64,000 nucleotides of DNA, taken from Batillaria attramentaria (taxonomy: Eukaryota; Mollusca; Gastropoda; Batillariidae). Below, in pieces: positions 1 through 13,519 of this stretch. Below the pieces are notes generated by a model. It saw only the letters and a program-made list of their open reading frames with translations. It was not told where the DNA came from and searched no databases. The stretch's first letter is position 1. Each line of letters begins with the position of its first letter. The translations under genes were made by a program, and so were the position numbers. The DNA lies in assembly GCA_018292915.2 (NCBI GenBank), contig JACVVK020000391.1, positions 452,001-516,000 on the forward strand, given 5' to 3'.

Positions 1-160
1 GAAGGAGACTGAAATGAAGATGTTTGGTTCCCGAGATGCGTGGCAGACGTCTGTATTTCCAGGACGGACCGTCCATTTTATGAGTTTCCAGGGCAAATAC
101 GGGTAATACTTGGTAACGGTAGGCATGCCTGAATTTAACTGCAGGTCGTCATCGCTTTAC

Positions 161-3703
<3,543 letters not shown>

Positions 3704-5142
3704 TGTGAATGTTTTACCCGCTCACCCAAACCTTGTCTCAAATTAACACCTGCACAAAAAGTTGGACAGTCCACTAAAAATAAAATATATCAATTTCACT
3801 TATTATATTGTATGAAAATTGCGGCTCACACTGTTTTATTTTGAGGAATGCATTCATGTACAACACATACATATATACCACTACATTGCACGCACAGTCA
3901 ATACTGTAAGATTACTACACATATATATCCAACAAGTAATTGTGTAAAGTTCTGTTTTCCTGTTTCTATCTGTGCTTCTGATGTTGAAATGCACCCGGTA
4001 AAAACGCAAAATATCTATGGCAACTGAGAATGAAGTCACACAACTGTGTGTAGATCAAACGATCTGTTGATTTTCATGAATATGCTAGCGATCTCGACAT
4101 ATCTACACTGGACATACCCACTTGGGCTGTTCCTGCAAAATTGCCACGTTCGCTATCCAGAACTGAACCAACCAGTTGTGGGACATATAGCTGAATTTCA
4201 TTTAACCCGCACGGCATACGCCATCGACAACCGAGCAGATCTGCTCTGCATGTGTGTGCAATACTGTAAATTTTTTGCATCACGCAGGACATCTACAATA
4301 CCTGTTTCAAGTCGCTGTCCCGGTGCTTTCCAGCGTGTCAACCCACTTTTCCGGCAAGTATGGCGACGTAGCAAGTTGCCAAACCCTCGATCCTACGCGG
4401 TTGCCCATTGGTCGAACCTGTACATCTTAGAGGAACGGATTGGTGGGACTCTAGCACTCAACCAAGGTAGCTCAGGGGTGGGGCGTTCGTTCGAGTTTCC
4501 GTCAAGGGTAGAGTAAGGCCCCGTTCACATGAGCTCAAAATACCGGCCTGAGAGCGCCCTGACACTCAGACGAGCCGCTACCTACAGGGGGTGGTCTGAG
4601 GGCGCTCTGGCTCCAGTCGCTTTTGCATCCGCTACAGCTCATGGGTTGGTTGGTAGTACGTGGGCGTTTGGGGTTTGAGTCGCCGCCGTCCTCAAGTCAA
4701 GTTTTCACACATGGGTGAGAGAGAGAGAGAGAGAGTCTTGACTCTGAAAGGAAAGAATGACATGTAGAACAAAAACTGACTGCTGAAATCACCGGTACGC
4801 CGGCGGCTGACCGGTAAAAACGCCTACTATACCGGCGTAGAAAAGGCCGAAATGTCAGTTGGCATCTGATCCGCCGGGGTCGTCAAATTCATAAAGTCAG
4901 TACTTCAAGTGATACTGACCTGACGTGGGCCGTTCCATAAATAATGAGATATCAGCAGACCGTGCTAATAACGAGTGTGACATAATGTGACCGTGGCCTG
5001 GCGTAGTAGAACGTCCCCGCCGGTCTCAGTTACCCAGTATTGCGCCGAGTATCAACTAAAAACTTATGGCCCGGCGTTCATTTTAATACAGTGAATTTTT
5101 TTTCACAGTGTCAGTTTATTTAATTTTTTAACTTTATAGTTC
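3704..5142. other. Intergenic, upstream of STT3A
   Basis: This should hold the STT3A 5' UTR and promoter, but I cannot place a transcription start. A short interrupted palindrome is visible at about 4545-4610 (GAGCGCCCT versus AGGGCGCTC). A GA tract lies near 4716-4735. No other feature was supported. Confidence 0.4.
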
Positions 5143-5154
5143 AGAACGGCATTT

Positions 5155-5670
5155 TTTTTTTTTTTTTTTTTGGCTGCCCCAACTCTTTGCCAGTTCCAGT
5201 CAGTGGTGTTCCTCCCAGGTCATGGGTGGAACCCACGGAGGGCTCGGAAGTTGGGGCAATTTTTTTTAAATGCATGATGATGGAGACTGAGATGAGGATG
5301 ATGGTAAGATGATGCTATGGAGGTCCGTGTGGTTTGGTACTGCGGGACAGGGCCGCATTCCGCGTTTCCTATCATAAATATCCCGGCATTAACCAGGCCC
5401 GGGAACTACGGCACCTGCGGTGCCGACCGTGTGATCATTCAAATCATAAGACGTGTCATACCAAGGGAAGCACCCCCAAAGTCGCACCCGTGAAGTGGGT
5501 GAAGCTCGGCTGTGTGGCAACAGCCTCCCCATTGGGCCCATAGCACGCCCGCTCTGGGTAGGAGCCGACCTAGGTGGGAAAAATCCTGCTTGCCTCGGCT
5601 AGGACTCGAACCCGGGTCTCCCGGTCCATGGTCCGAAGTGCTAACCACTACACTGACTACGGGGGCCGGT
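5155..5670 (-). mobile_element. Long tRNA-derived SINE, family B, copy 1 (full length)
   Basis: On the minus strand it starts GCCCCCGTAGTCAGTGTAGTGGTTAGCAC in overlapping blocks: the A-box-like TAGTGGTTAGCAC, then B-box-like GGGTTCGAGTCC. A roughly 400-bp unrelated body follows and it ends in a poly(A) tail (the T run 5152-5171 on plus). The element is flanked by a perfect 12-bp target duplication, AGAACGGCATTT, at 5143-5154 and 5671-5682. Confidence 0.88.
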
Positions 5671-5682
5671 AGAACGGCATTT

Positions 5683-6249
5683 CCTCTGCAGGTGCGCCTT
5701 GTTAGTTTTTATGTGAAGGTATCCCACACTGAAGAATCACACGCCGGCGAACTGCTTGGGGTTATTCAGTTTTTGTAACAGTTCATCAGTGACCGACCGT
5801 CACGTCAATGTTTTATAGTAAAGTCCGATATAGCGGCCATTGATGCGCCGGGGTCATTGTCAAGTTCGTTGTTTTTACTGTACCTAGTAGAGATTTTAAG
5901 GGTCGGTCGTGAAAAATAGTAGAGATTTTAAGGGTCGGTCGTTAAAATGGACTGGGTATGACAGTTTACACTACTGGACCTTAGTACTGACGGATGTACT
6001 GGCTACCGAGCACAGACCGTCTGAAGCAGAAACATTGACTTACACTGACATTGATGTACAAAATGAACCTTGAAATCTGATCCTCTGCATCATGAGTCCG
6101 CATGTATTTTGCAACTTATTGACAAGTTTAGTGTCAAGAACAACCATTACTACTGAATCAGTCGGCGTAGCAAGACCCACCAATTCAGTTCAACAAAGCG
6201 GTATGTCTGTATGTCTGTCCGTCTGTATGTACGTATGTATGTCAACTTG

Positions 6250-6281
<32 letters not shown>

Positions 6282-6437
6282 TAGTTGTAGACTGATATAT
6301 GTGTATGTATATCTATGGTGTGTATGCCGGGTGAGCTTCATAATGTGTACTGAACTTGATCATATGTCATGTTTCATGTACCCCCACCGGTGTTTTTGAA
6401 ATAAATATTTTGACTTGACTTGGTAAATGAGGCGTAG
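5683..6437. other. Intergenic with short tandem and GT repeats
   Basis: About 5885-5945 holds two copies of TAGTAGAGATTTTAAGGGTC. There is a GT tract at about 6249-6281 and a (TTGAC)n-like end near 6405-6420. No gene was found. Confidence 0.5.
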
Positions 6438-6453
6438 CGGGACGAACCTGGGG

Positions 6454-6648
6454 TGGGTGGGTGTTTGGGGGTTTAACATCCTTTTCCACCACATACGGGT
6501 GATACAAAAAAAAACACGAAAAAAAACAAAAACAAACCCGGGACAACAATGAAAAAGCCAGCACAAATATTTGGCCCCAGCCAGGATTCGAACTCACGAC
6601 CCGAGCATTGCAAGTCCAACACTCTACCATTCGACCATCCCGGCTCCC
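6454..6648 (-). mobile_element. tRNA-derived SINE, family A, copy 2
   Basis: It has the same head and body as copy 1 in minus orientation, with an A-rich expansion inside the body (about 6505-6540). It is flanked by 16-bp repeats CGGGACGAAYCTGGGG at 6438-6453 and 6649-6664 (one mismatch), which is a clear target-site duplication. Confidence 0.88.
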
Positions 6649-6987
6649 CGGGACGAATCTGGGGAACCCTACGCCGGCCGGGCCAATCTCTTTGACTGGA
6701 CTGTGACTGGTCGCCGGGAAGTTCAGTGGCAAATGATAAGTACAAACACAGTTTTTAATTTGTGACTGGATCAGTGAACTGTCAGAGACCTGTTGTATTG
6801 CGTCGATCCGAGGTCACGTGATCCTACTCAGTCTGTATTACAACATGGACTGTGACACTGCTATCAGTGCATGTCATCGCGGCCAAAACTGCGCGTTCAC
6901 ACTGGCGGATTAACAAAATGACGGTTCAACATGATTCGGCCGGCTCAGCTGAAACTTCACTGCCACCCTCACATCTTACACACACAC

Positions 6988-7301
6988 TGTTGTATTTTTC
7001 TCCTGCTATGTCGCTCTCTCGGTACACTCGCAGAGAAGACACGGGATACAACAGGCTAGAACTCCAATACTTTATTAACAGAAGATGCGCAAGAACAAAC
7101 TCATGAAAGAGGAAGAACCCAGAACGCTGTGCAGTGCTGCTTATATACTAGCAAGTTAGATCTAGAACATTCTGCAACATACTGGCAAGTACGGAATCTT
7201 TCCAGGGTTACGTAATCTACTGACGTTACTGCACTCGCATGTTCTGGGATGGTCTAGAAATTTCCATCGAAATGCAGTTACTTTTCGCGATCTCTACAAC
7301 A
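6988..7301 (-). repeat. 3' LTR of the Gypsy element
   Basis: 314 bp, beginning TGTTGTA and ending TACAACA on plus, so the ends are inverted repeats of the TG...CA type. On the element's strand there is a TATATAAG box (plus about 7140-7147) and an AATAAA signal downstream (plus about 7071-7076). This gives a normal U3-R-U5 layout. Confidence 0.95.
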
Positions 7302-7311
7302 CCTCCCTACC
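7302..7311 (-). other. Polypurine tract of the Gypsy element
   Basis: GGTAGGGAGG on the minus strand directly abuts the 3' LTR. This is the expected primer for plus-strand DNA synthesis. Confidence 0.75.
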
Positions 7312-7335
7312 AAAATTGTTGTTTCACAACAAACT

Positions 7336-10300
7336 TCAACAACAAAGTCTGTCTCTGGGTTTTGGTGTTCTTTTGGATCGTCTGGGGTTGTCTGGACCAT
7401 ACTCAGGAACAGGTGGCTTGGTCCTGGGCAGTCGTGGTCTGCTCTGGTTCTGTGTCGGTGGCACATTCTCCAGAATCTCCATCGGATGGTCGATCGGGAG
7501 CTCAGAGGCATCTGCTGAATCGCCAGGTTCGTTGTCCTCTTCAGAAGCGTAACGTGGGCGCAACTGTTCCCAGTGTCGTCTCCAAACTGGGCCACGAGGA
7601 ACTACCTTGACGTTGAAGCAGCGAGTACCCGTAGACTTCTTGACCACTGCTGGTACCCATCTGGGCTGTTTGGCATGGTGAGGTCCATAGTACAGTGCAT
7701 ATACTGGATCTCCAGCCTTGTACTGCCTGGTCACCTTGGCGACACCTCCAGAGTCTGGGGTCATCTGAGTTTTAGATGCCTCCTTGGATTGCTTGCCCTG
7801 AGCTATGTGTGCTGGCGAGGGAAGCAAAGTGTCGATCCTTGTCCGAATCTGCCTGGACATCAAGAGTTCACTCGGAGAGAATCCGCAGGATGTCGGCATT
7901 CTCCGGTACTGCATCAGAAACTCTTGAAGTGCTCGCTTCGGGGGCAGAGAAGACTTCCTGAGAGCTTGCTTGAATGTCTGCACCAGCCGTTCTGCAGCTC
8001 CATTGGTAGCAGGATGATAGGGCGCTCCTGTCAGGTGCGTGATCCCACGTTCCTTGCACCAGCTCTGAAACTCTTCAGAAACAAAGGTGGTTGCATTGTC
8101 GGAGACCAACGTGTGTGGGTATCCGAAGTGAGCGAAGTCTTCTTCCAGCAGGTCTAGAGTAGCTCTAGTGGACGTGGATGACGTTGGGTGGATGCATGGG
8201 TACTTTGAGTAAGCATCCGTGATCACCAGCCAGTTGGTGCCCATGAAGTTGATGGCGTGGTCCAAGTGAACTCGGCTCCATGGCTTCTCTGGTAACATCC
8301 AGGGATGAACTGGCGGTTTGGATGGCTTGTTTTGATGTTCGCCGCATGAGTCACATCGTCGACTCGTCATCTCTATTGCAGCGTCGATACCGGGCCAGTA
8401 TACTGCAGTTCTTGCCAACTGCTTCATGCGTTCCATGCCGAAGTGTCCGATGTGCAGAAGATCAAGGATCTTGGGCTGCAGGCTTTGTGGAATCACAACT
8501 CTTGTACCATAGATGAGGCATCCGTGGCAGATACTGAGAGAATCAGACAACTTCTGGAACTTTCTGACTTCTTCGTTGATCTCAGCGTGCTTCAGCGGCC
8601 ACCCTTCGCGCACGTAGCGCATCACTGTAGCTATCACTGGATCTTTGCCTGACTCTTGACGAAGGATGTTGGCGTCGAAAGGTTTGACTTGAAGACTGAG
8701 AACTCGGATGGCGCACACCATGTCCGTGTCTTCCCCACTCTCCTCCCTGTCAAAGTCGATGTCGTCTCCTGAAGGCAAGCGACTGAGGGCATCTGCATTG
8801 CCGTGATCTGCAGTTTTCCGGTACTCGATCGTGTAGTCGAACTGGTTCAGCCATAGGGCCCACCGAGCTAGTCTGTTAGCTGCAAGAAGTGGTGTCCCTT
8901 TCTTTGGTCCGAACAGCGCCGTCAGGGGCTTGTGATCAGTCACCAGTATGAACTGTCGTCCGTACAGATACTGGTAGAATTTCCGCAAACCATAGATGAT
9001 GGCTAGGGCTTCCTTGTGGATTTGGCTGTAGTTTCTTTCTGCAGCTGTAAGAGTCTTGGACACATTGGCAATTGGGCGCTCGCTTCCATCCGGATAGCGA
9101 TGAAACAGTACTGCTCCAATTCCAACGTTGGATGCGTCACAAGCCAGCCCCACAGGCTTATCTGGGTCGAAGTGTACAAGGACTTGATCAGAGGAAAGCA
9201 CATTCTTCAGCTGTTCAAAAGCTGCTTGTTCCTCTTCTCCCCACTTCCAGGGACTTGCCTTCTTTGTCAGGCGGTAGAGTGGCTCTGCCATAGTAGCCAG
9301 GTTTGGGATGAATTTCCCGTAGAATTGTACTGAGCCCAGAAAAGACTTCAAGCTTGAGACATCCGTAGGTGGCGGCATCTTCAAGACTGCCTCGACTTTG
9401 GATCCTTTGGAGATTCCTTCAGCCGATAGAGTGTGTCCAAGGTATTCCACACTGGGTTGAGCAAACAGGCATTTTTCACGACGGCATCTGAGTCCTTTGT
9501 CGTTCAGACGCGTGAGTAGTCGTTCCAGGTTGCTCAGATGATCTTTGGCATCCTTCCCGCTGGTGAGTATGTCATCTTGGAAGACGGCAACTCCAGGCAG
9601 ATCACTGGTCAGATTTTCCATGATCTCCTGAAAATAACCAGGTGCTGACTTGATTCCGAAAGGTAGTCGTTGTTGCAGAAGTACCCCACGGTGAGTGCTG
9701 AGGGCTAGTCTGCGTTGACTTTCTGGTGCCAGCTTGATCTGATTGTAGGCATCAGCGAGGTCGATCTTCGTGTAACCGAATCCTCCTCCCAGCTTTTGCA
9801 TCAGTTCCTCTGGGAGAGGCATTGGGTGACGGTGATCAGCAAGTTGATCGTTGATCCCGACTGAGTAGTCACCACAGATCCGCAGTTTTGGCTTCAGGGC
9901 GCCTGCACTGTTTGTCTTACGAATTGGAACAACTGGTGTTCCATAGTCGTTGAACTGGACTGGCTTCCAGACTCCTTTGGCGATGCCTTCTTCGTAGCCT
10001 TTCGTCAGGTCATCACGAAGAGCGAACGGAACCGGCCTTGCCTTGTGAAAAACCGGCTTCGCGTCGGACTTGAACTTTACTTCCAGCTCAAAATCCTTCA
10101 GACATCCCAATTCTTCCTTGAAGAGATCTGGGAACTTGTCGCAGAGAGTGTGGCAATCCTTTTGAAGAGAAGCATAAGTTGTGCTGGAGGTCTTCGGATG
10201 CGATTCTTTTGCACCCTCGCTCTTGACTTGACTCTCTATGCTCTTCAGTCCAAGGGCATTGTCCACTGAAATTCCCAGAGCCTGGATCGCGTTTCGTCCA

Positions 10301-11781
10301 AGTAGGTTGAGATCAGGGATCTTGGTGACGATGTAGGGAATGGAGCTCTGTTTACCAGTCACTGGGTCCTTAGTCTGGCCCATGAAGGTGCCCAACACGG
10401 GTAGGTCATGCTTGCTGGCAGACTCGTACCGATGCGTGACGTCATCCAGCTTCGGTTTTCCCAGCTGTTTCCAGACTGGCACAGAAACAAAATTTCCCGT
10501 GGTTGCGGTGTCCAGCTCCATCGTGAACTGTTGATCCTGGATTGTGACTGGAACGTCCAACCTAGGAGTATCTTGGGGAATTTCGCCGAGGATGGCTTTG
10601 ACGAGCTCTGCTTTTGTGATACTTTTCACTGAAGATTTTGCAGACTGTCGTCCCCCTTGTTGCTGATGATGCAGTTTTTTCCTGCAGACAGCCTCCAAAT
10701 GTCCTATCTTCTGACAGAAGTTGCATTTGGATTCTTTGTAGAAGCAGTCTGTTGCTTTATGAGCCTTTCCACACCTGTAGCACTTTGCTGAATTGCTGGT
10801 CGTGGAGTTAGACTGCTGGTGGTTCTTTGGTCGACCCCCTTTGTTGTTCATCTTGACTTTGTTGACCGGCCTAGGCTTGGAACCGTAGACAGTTTCCTTG
10901 GCCACCTTTGCCGCGTCTTCAGTCTCTATGGCGATCTTGACAGCCTTGGCAAAATCCAACTCGGTATCCTTGACCTTGAAAAGAGCCTTCAAGACAGCTT
11001 CGTTGTTGACAGAACATATGAATCTCTGCCTAAGAGCTTCATCTTGTGGATCTTGGATCGAAGGAAAGTCACAGGTAGCCGCGTCTTGACGTATACGGGC
11101 TGCCAGCTCCTGGAGTGTTTCGCCTGGCTTCCGTTCCATGTTGCTCCAGAACTTGAAACGTTCTCGCACTATGAACAGTTTTGGGTCAAATTGTTCTTTC
11201 ATGAACTTGACGATTTGGTCCATCGTCAGACTGTTGATGTCCGTTTTTGGATTCTGTTGAGCAGCCAGATTTGCCAGTTGCTTGTAGACAGCCGGAGTCT
11301 GATTAGTGAGGAAGACTTGAGCCTTGCGGTCGTCAGGAACGGCGTTGGCGACAAGAAATGTGCAGAACCTTGACCAGTAGTCAGGCCACAGTTCTGAAGT
11401 GGAATCAAAGGCAGCGAAAGGTGGAATAGCGGCGGTCGAAACAGTAGAAGTGTGAGGACGGGTACTTGCGCTGGAATCCCCAGTCGGTGTCTGAACTTGA
11501 ATCATCTTCATCAACGCACCCATCTGCTCTCTTTGGACTGCTAATTCTTCTTCATGCTGCTTTGCTTGAATTCTCATCTGTTCCTTCATCTGTTCCTTCT
11601 GCTGTTCCATTTGTTCCTTCTGCTGTTCCATTTGTTCCGTCTGCTGTTCCATTTGAATCTTCATCTGTTCCTTCTGAATCTTCATCTGTTCCTTCTGCTG
11701 TTCCATTTGAATCTTCATCTGTTCCTTCTGCTGTTCTAATTGCTCTCTAAGCAATTTTATCAGCTCCGCTGTCTCTGCCAT
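7336..11781 (-). CDS. Gag-Pol polyprotein of the Gypsy element
   Basis: A single 1,481-residue frame with no stop or frameshift. Residues about 5-90 are a Gln/Glu/Met/Lys-rich predicted coiled coil built from EQQKEQMKIQM-type repeats. A capsid-like region follows. Two zinc knuckles lie at about 333-368 (CYRCGKAHKATDC and CNFCQKIGHLEAVC). The protease segment is near 420 (ELDTATTGNFV). Reverse transcriptase covers about 590-770 with FQDD near 733. RNase H has CDAS near 882 and TDHKPL near 948. The integrase has a His/Cys zinc region near 1114-1145 (HIGHFG ... CDSC) and the D,D,E residues near 1171, 1231 and 1266. Gag and Pol share one frame, so no ribosomal frameshift is needed. It is part of a mobile element, not a host gene. 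Confidence 0.95.
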   Translation of the reverse strand: MAETAELIKLLREQLEQQKEQMKIQMEQQKEQMKIQKEQMKIQMEQQTEQMEQQKEQMEQQKEQMKEQMRIQAKQHEEELAVQREQMGALMKMIQVQTPTGDSSASTRPHTSTVSTAAIPPFAAFDSTSELWPDYWSRFCTFLVANAVPDDRKAQVFLTNQTPAVYKQLANLAAQQNPKTDINSLTMDQIVKFMKEQFDPKLFIVRERFKFWSNMERKPGETLQELAARIRQDAATCDFPSIQDPQDEALRQRFICSVNNEAVLKALFKVKDTELDFAKAVKIAIETEDAAKVAKETVYGSKPRPVNKVKMNNKGGRPKNHQQSNSTTSNSAKCYRCGKAHKATDCFYKESKCNFCQKIGHLEAVCRKKLHHQQQGGRQSAKSSVKSITKAELVKAILGEIPQDTPRLDVPVTIQDQQFTMELDTATTGNFVSVPVWKQLGKPKLDDVTHRYESASKHDLPVLGTFMGQTKDPVTGKQSSIPYIVTKIPDLNLLGRNAIQALGISVDNALGLKSIESQVKSEGAKESHPKTSSTTYASLQKDCHTLCDKFPDLFKEELGCLKDFELEVKFKSDAKPVFHKARPVPFALRDDLTKGYEEGIAKGVWKPVQFNDYGTPVVPIRKTNSAGALKPKLRICGDYSVGINDQLADHRHPMPLPEELMQKLGGGFGYTKIDLADAYNQIKLAPESQRRLALSTHRGVLLQQRLPFGIKSAPGYFQEIMENLTSDLPGVAVFQDDILTSGKDAKDHLSNLERLLTRLNDKGLRCRREKCLFAQPSVEYLGHTLSAEGISKGSKVEAVLKMPPPTDVSSLKSFLGSVQFYGKFIPNLATMAEPLYRLTKKASPWKWGEEEQAAFEQLKNVLSSDQVLVHFDPDKPVGLACDASNVGIGAVLFHRYPDGSERPIANVSKTLTAAERNYSQIHKEALAIIYGLRKFYQYLYGRQFILVTDHKPLTALFGPKKGTPLLAANRLARWALWLNQFDYTIEYRKTADHGNADALSRLPSGDDIDFDREESGEDTDMVCAIRVLSLQVKPFDANILRQESGKDPVIATVMRYVREGWPLKHAEINEEVRKFQKLSDSLSICHGCLIYGTRVVIPQSLQPKILDLLHIGHFGMERMKQLARTAVYWPGIDAAIEMTSRRCDSCGEHQNKPSKPPVHPWMLPEKPWSRVHLDHAINFMGTNWLVITDAYSKYPCIHPTSSTSTRATLDLLEEDFAHFGYPHTLVSDNATTFVSEEFQSWCKERGITHLTGAPYHPATNGAAERLVQTFKQALRKSSLPPKRALQEFLMQYRRMPTSCGFSPSELLMSRQIRTRIDTLLPSPAHIAQGKQSKEASKTQMTPDSGGVAKVTRQYKAGDPVYALYYGPHHAKQPRWVPAVVKKSTGTRCFNVKVVPRGPVWRRHWEQLRPRYASEEDNEPGDSADASELPIDHPMEILENVPPTQNQSRPRLPRTKPPVPEYGPDNPRRSKRTPKPRDRLCC

Positions 11782-11887
11782 GGTCAGTCGTCAATTTTCG
11801 CTGCTGCAACAGTTGAAGGGGTGCAACTTCTGTAGTTGGAGTTTCTTGAGTACTGGAGAGTACTGTCCCTTCGTAGGTAGATCAATG

Positions 11888-11909
11888 TCGAATCCTGTCG
11901 GCGACGCCA
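11888..11909 (-). other. Primer-binding site of the Gypsy element
   Basis: Eight bases inside the 5' LTR the minus strand reads TGGCGTCGCCGACAGGATTC. TGG pairs with a tRNA 3' CCA and the rest resembles an acceptor plus T-arm. Comparison from memory suggests a tRNA-Ser-like primer; the isoacceptor is not settled. Confidence 0.7.
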
Positions 11910-11917
11910 AATATTTC

Positions 11918-12231
11918 TGTTGTATTTTTCTCCTGCTATGTCGCTCTCTCGGTACACTCGCAGAGAAGACACGGGATACAACAGGCTAGAATTCCAATAC
12001 TTTATTAACAGAAGATGCGCAAGAACAAACTCATGAAAGAGGAAGAACCCAGAACGCTGTGCAGTGCTGCTTATATACTAGCAAGTCAGATCTAGAACAT
12101 TCTGCAACATACTGGCAAGTACGGAATCTTTCCAGGGTTACGTAATCTACTGACGTTACTGCACTCGCATGTTCTGGGATGGTCTAGAAATTTCCATCGA
12201 AATGCAGTTACTTTTCGCGATCTCTACAACA
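11918..12231 (-). repeat. 5' LTR of the Gypsy element
   Basis: 314 bp, 312 identical to the other LTR. It carries the same TATA box and AATAAA and is the presumed promoter of the element. Confidence 0.95.
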
Positions 12232-13300
12232 CACACACACACACACACCGGCACACACATGTACACACACACACACACACACACTGACACACTTGTCCCT
12301 CCCACAAGCCGTCCCCGGCACCTCAGTCACAACACCAAAGGAGGGGGGGGGGGGGGCTCGATGCCGACCGTGGGAAGGGACACTCAAAGTCAGCTGAGCA
12401 GTATTCATCTGAAACACTGAACAAGAGAGAGAGAGAGAGAGATCACTGACATAGGTTGGCCGATTGGTGAGGTGCACGTGCTGTCCGGATGGACTGTATA
12501 CGTCACATTGCCGTGTGACGCACACTTTGGCGAGTTCAGTGTTTACCTGAAAAGTCGGTCCTTGTCTGTGACATGATTGGTCAGTTTCAAACCCTTGAAG
12601 TTGACGTCACGCGTAGACGGTCATCGTCACTATTGATAGGGGTGACAGGACTACAAACTGAACAGAAAGATTTTTATTCTGTTTCTAGTTTCGAGCAAGT
12701 TGCCAGGCAAAGATTTAAATAACACAATTTCCACTTTCGTTTACAAAACTGAAATATCTAGGGCGAGTATGTTGTGAAAGCTGCTGCCGGGTTCTTCAGG
12801 GTACAAGACGTGATCACCCTGCTTCGAAATAATGGACTCACCCATTCGGCCTTTTGCCCGCGTAAACGGGTCACACACTTCAGTGAGCCGTGATGTCTGA
12901 GAGGGTAAGGGTGTTACGCCGATCCGGTCTGTGACAAATCTTGGGAAAAACAAATGTTTCAGTGCAGTCAGAGAAAAATAACCATCAAGCCATTTATTTT
13001 TCATGTGGCCAGTTTCAGGTTACACATATCCATCTAATTACCCGTCATTGCAGAGGTGTTTATCACTGTTGGTTTTGTTGCACGTGCAGTTACGGTAGAG
13101 TTTGCTCTTGACGACAGGAAACCAGAGGGGAAAAAATCAAACCGTGGAATGTTATCAGTGAAGCCGAGACGTATTGTATCACTTCAGACGTTGAAATCTG
13201 GAGCAGTTTTGCATAATTATCCATTTGTTGCCGTCGGTTTTTGGTACCCGTTATTCATGATTTGTAACTCACTGACATAGAAATTTACAAGGCAGAACCA
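12232..13300. other. Intergenic between Gypsy element and orphan unit
   Basis: Starts with the CA repeat that received the Gypsy insertion (to about 12,285). A poly-G run lies at 12,343-12,356 and a GA run at 12,424-12,442. There is a perfect TGACGTCA at 12,602-12,609. It could contain the promoter of the plus-strand unit that follows; no coding exon was recognised. Confidence 0.4.
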
Positions 13301-13519
13301 TAACGGTTTTTGACGCCTGTTTCCCAGATGGCAGTCTTCAGCACGGGGCGTCGTTGTAGGTGAGGATCGAGGAACCAGCACTCCGAGTTTCCGCAAGAGA
13401 ATCACCGAGACGTTGGGAGGTCAGGAGCTGGCGTGGCCTTCTGCCTTTGCTGAGCCCGGGTTGACGTCTGATTGGACCATCGGCAAACTCCCTGTACTGC
13501 AGGGTAGTGGGTGAGCAAG

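Larger units (their letters stand above)
6988..12231 (-). mobile_element. Intact Ty3/Gypsy-class LTR retrotransposon
   Basis: A 5,244-bp element lies in minus orientation between two 314-bp LTRs. It has a primer-binding site beside the 5' LTR (right), a purine tract beside the 3' LTR (left), and one uninterrupted Gag-Pol frame. The order protease, reverse transcriptase, RNase H, integrase is diagnostic of Ty3/Gypsy. No envelope-like frame was seen. CACAC lies on both sides (6983-6987 and 12232-12236), fitting a 5-bp target duplication, but the site is a CA repeat. LTRs differ at two positions (7062/11992 and 7157/12087), so the insertion is young. Confidence 0.95.

Noticed and set aside
5590..5670. 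Possible functional tRNA gene on minus
   Set aside because: It is the head of family B SINE copy 1, with a body, poly(A) tail and 12-bp target duplication.
7573..8157. 194-codon and other plus-strand frames inside the Gypsy element
   Set aside because: Shadows of the minus-strand Gag-Pol frame, which carries all recognisable domains.
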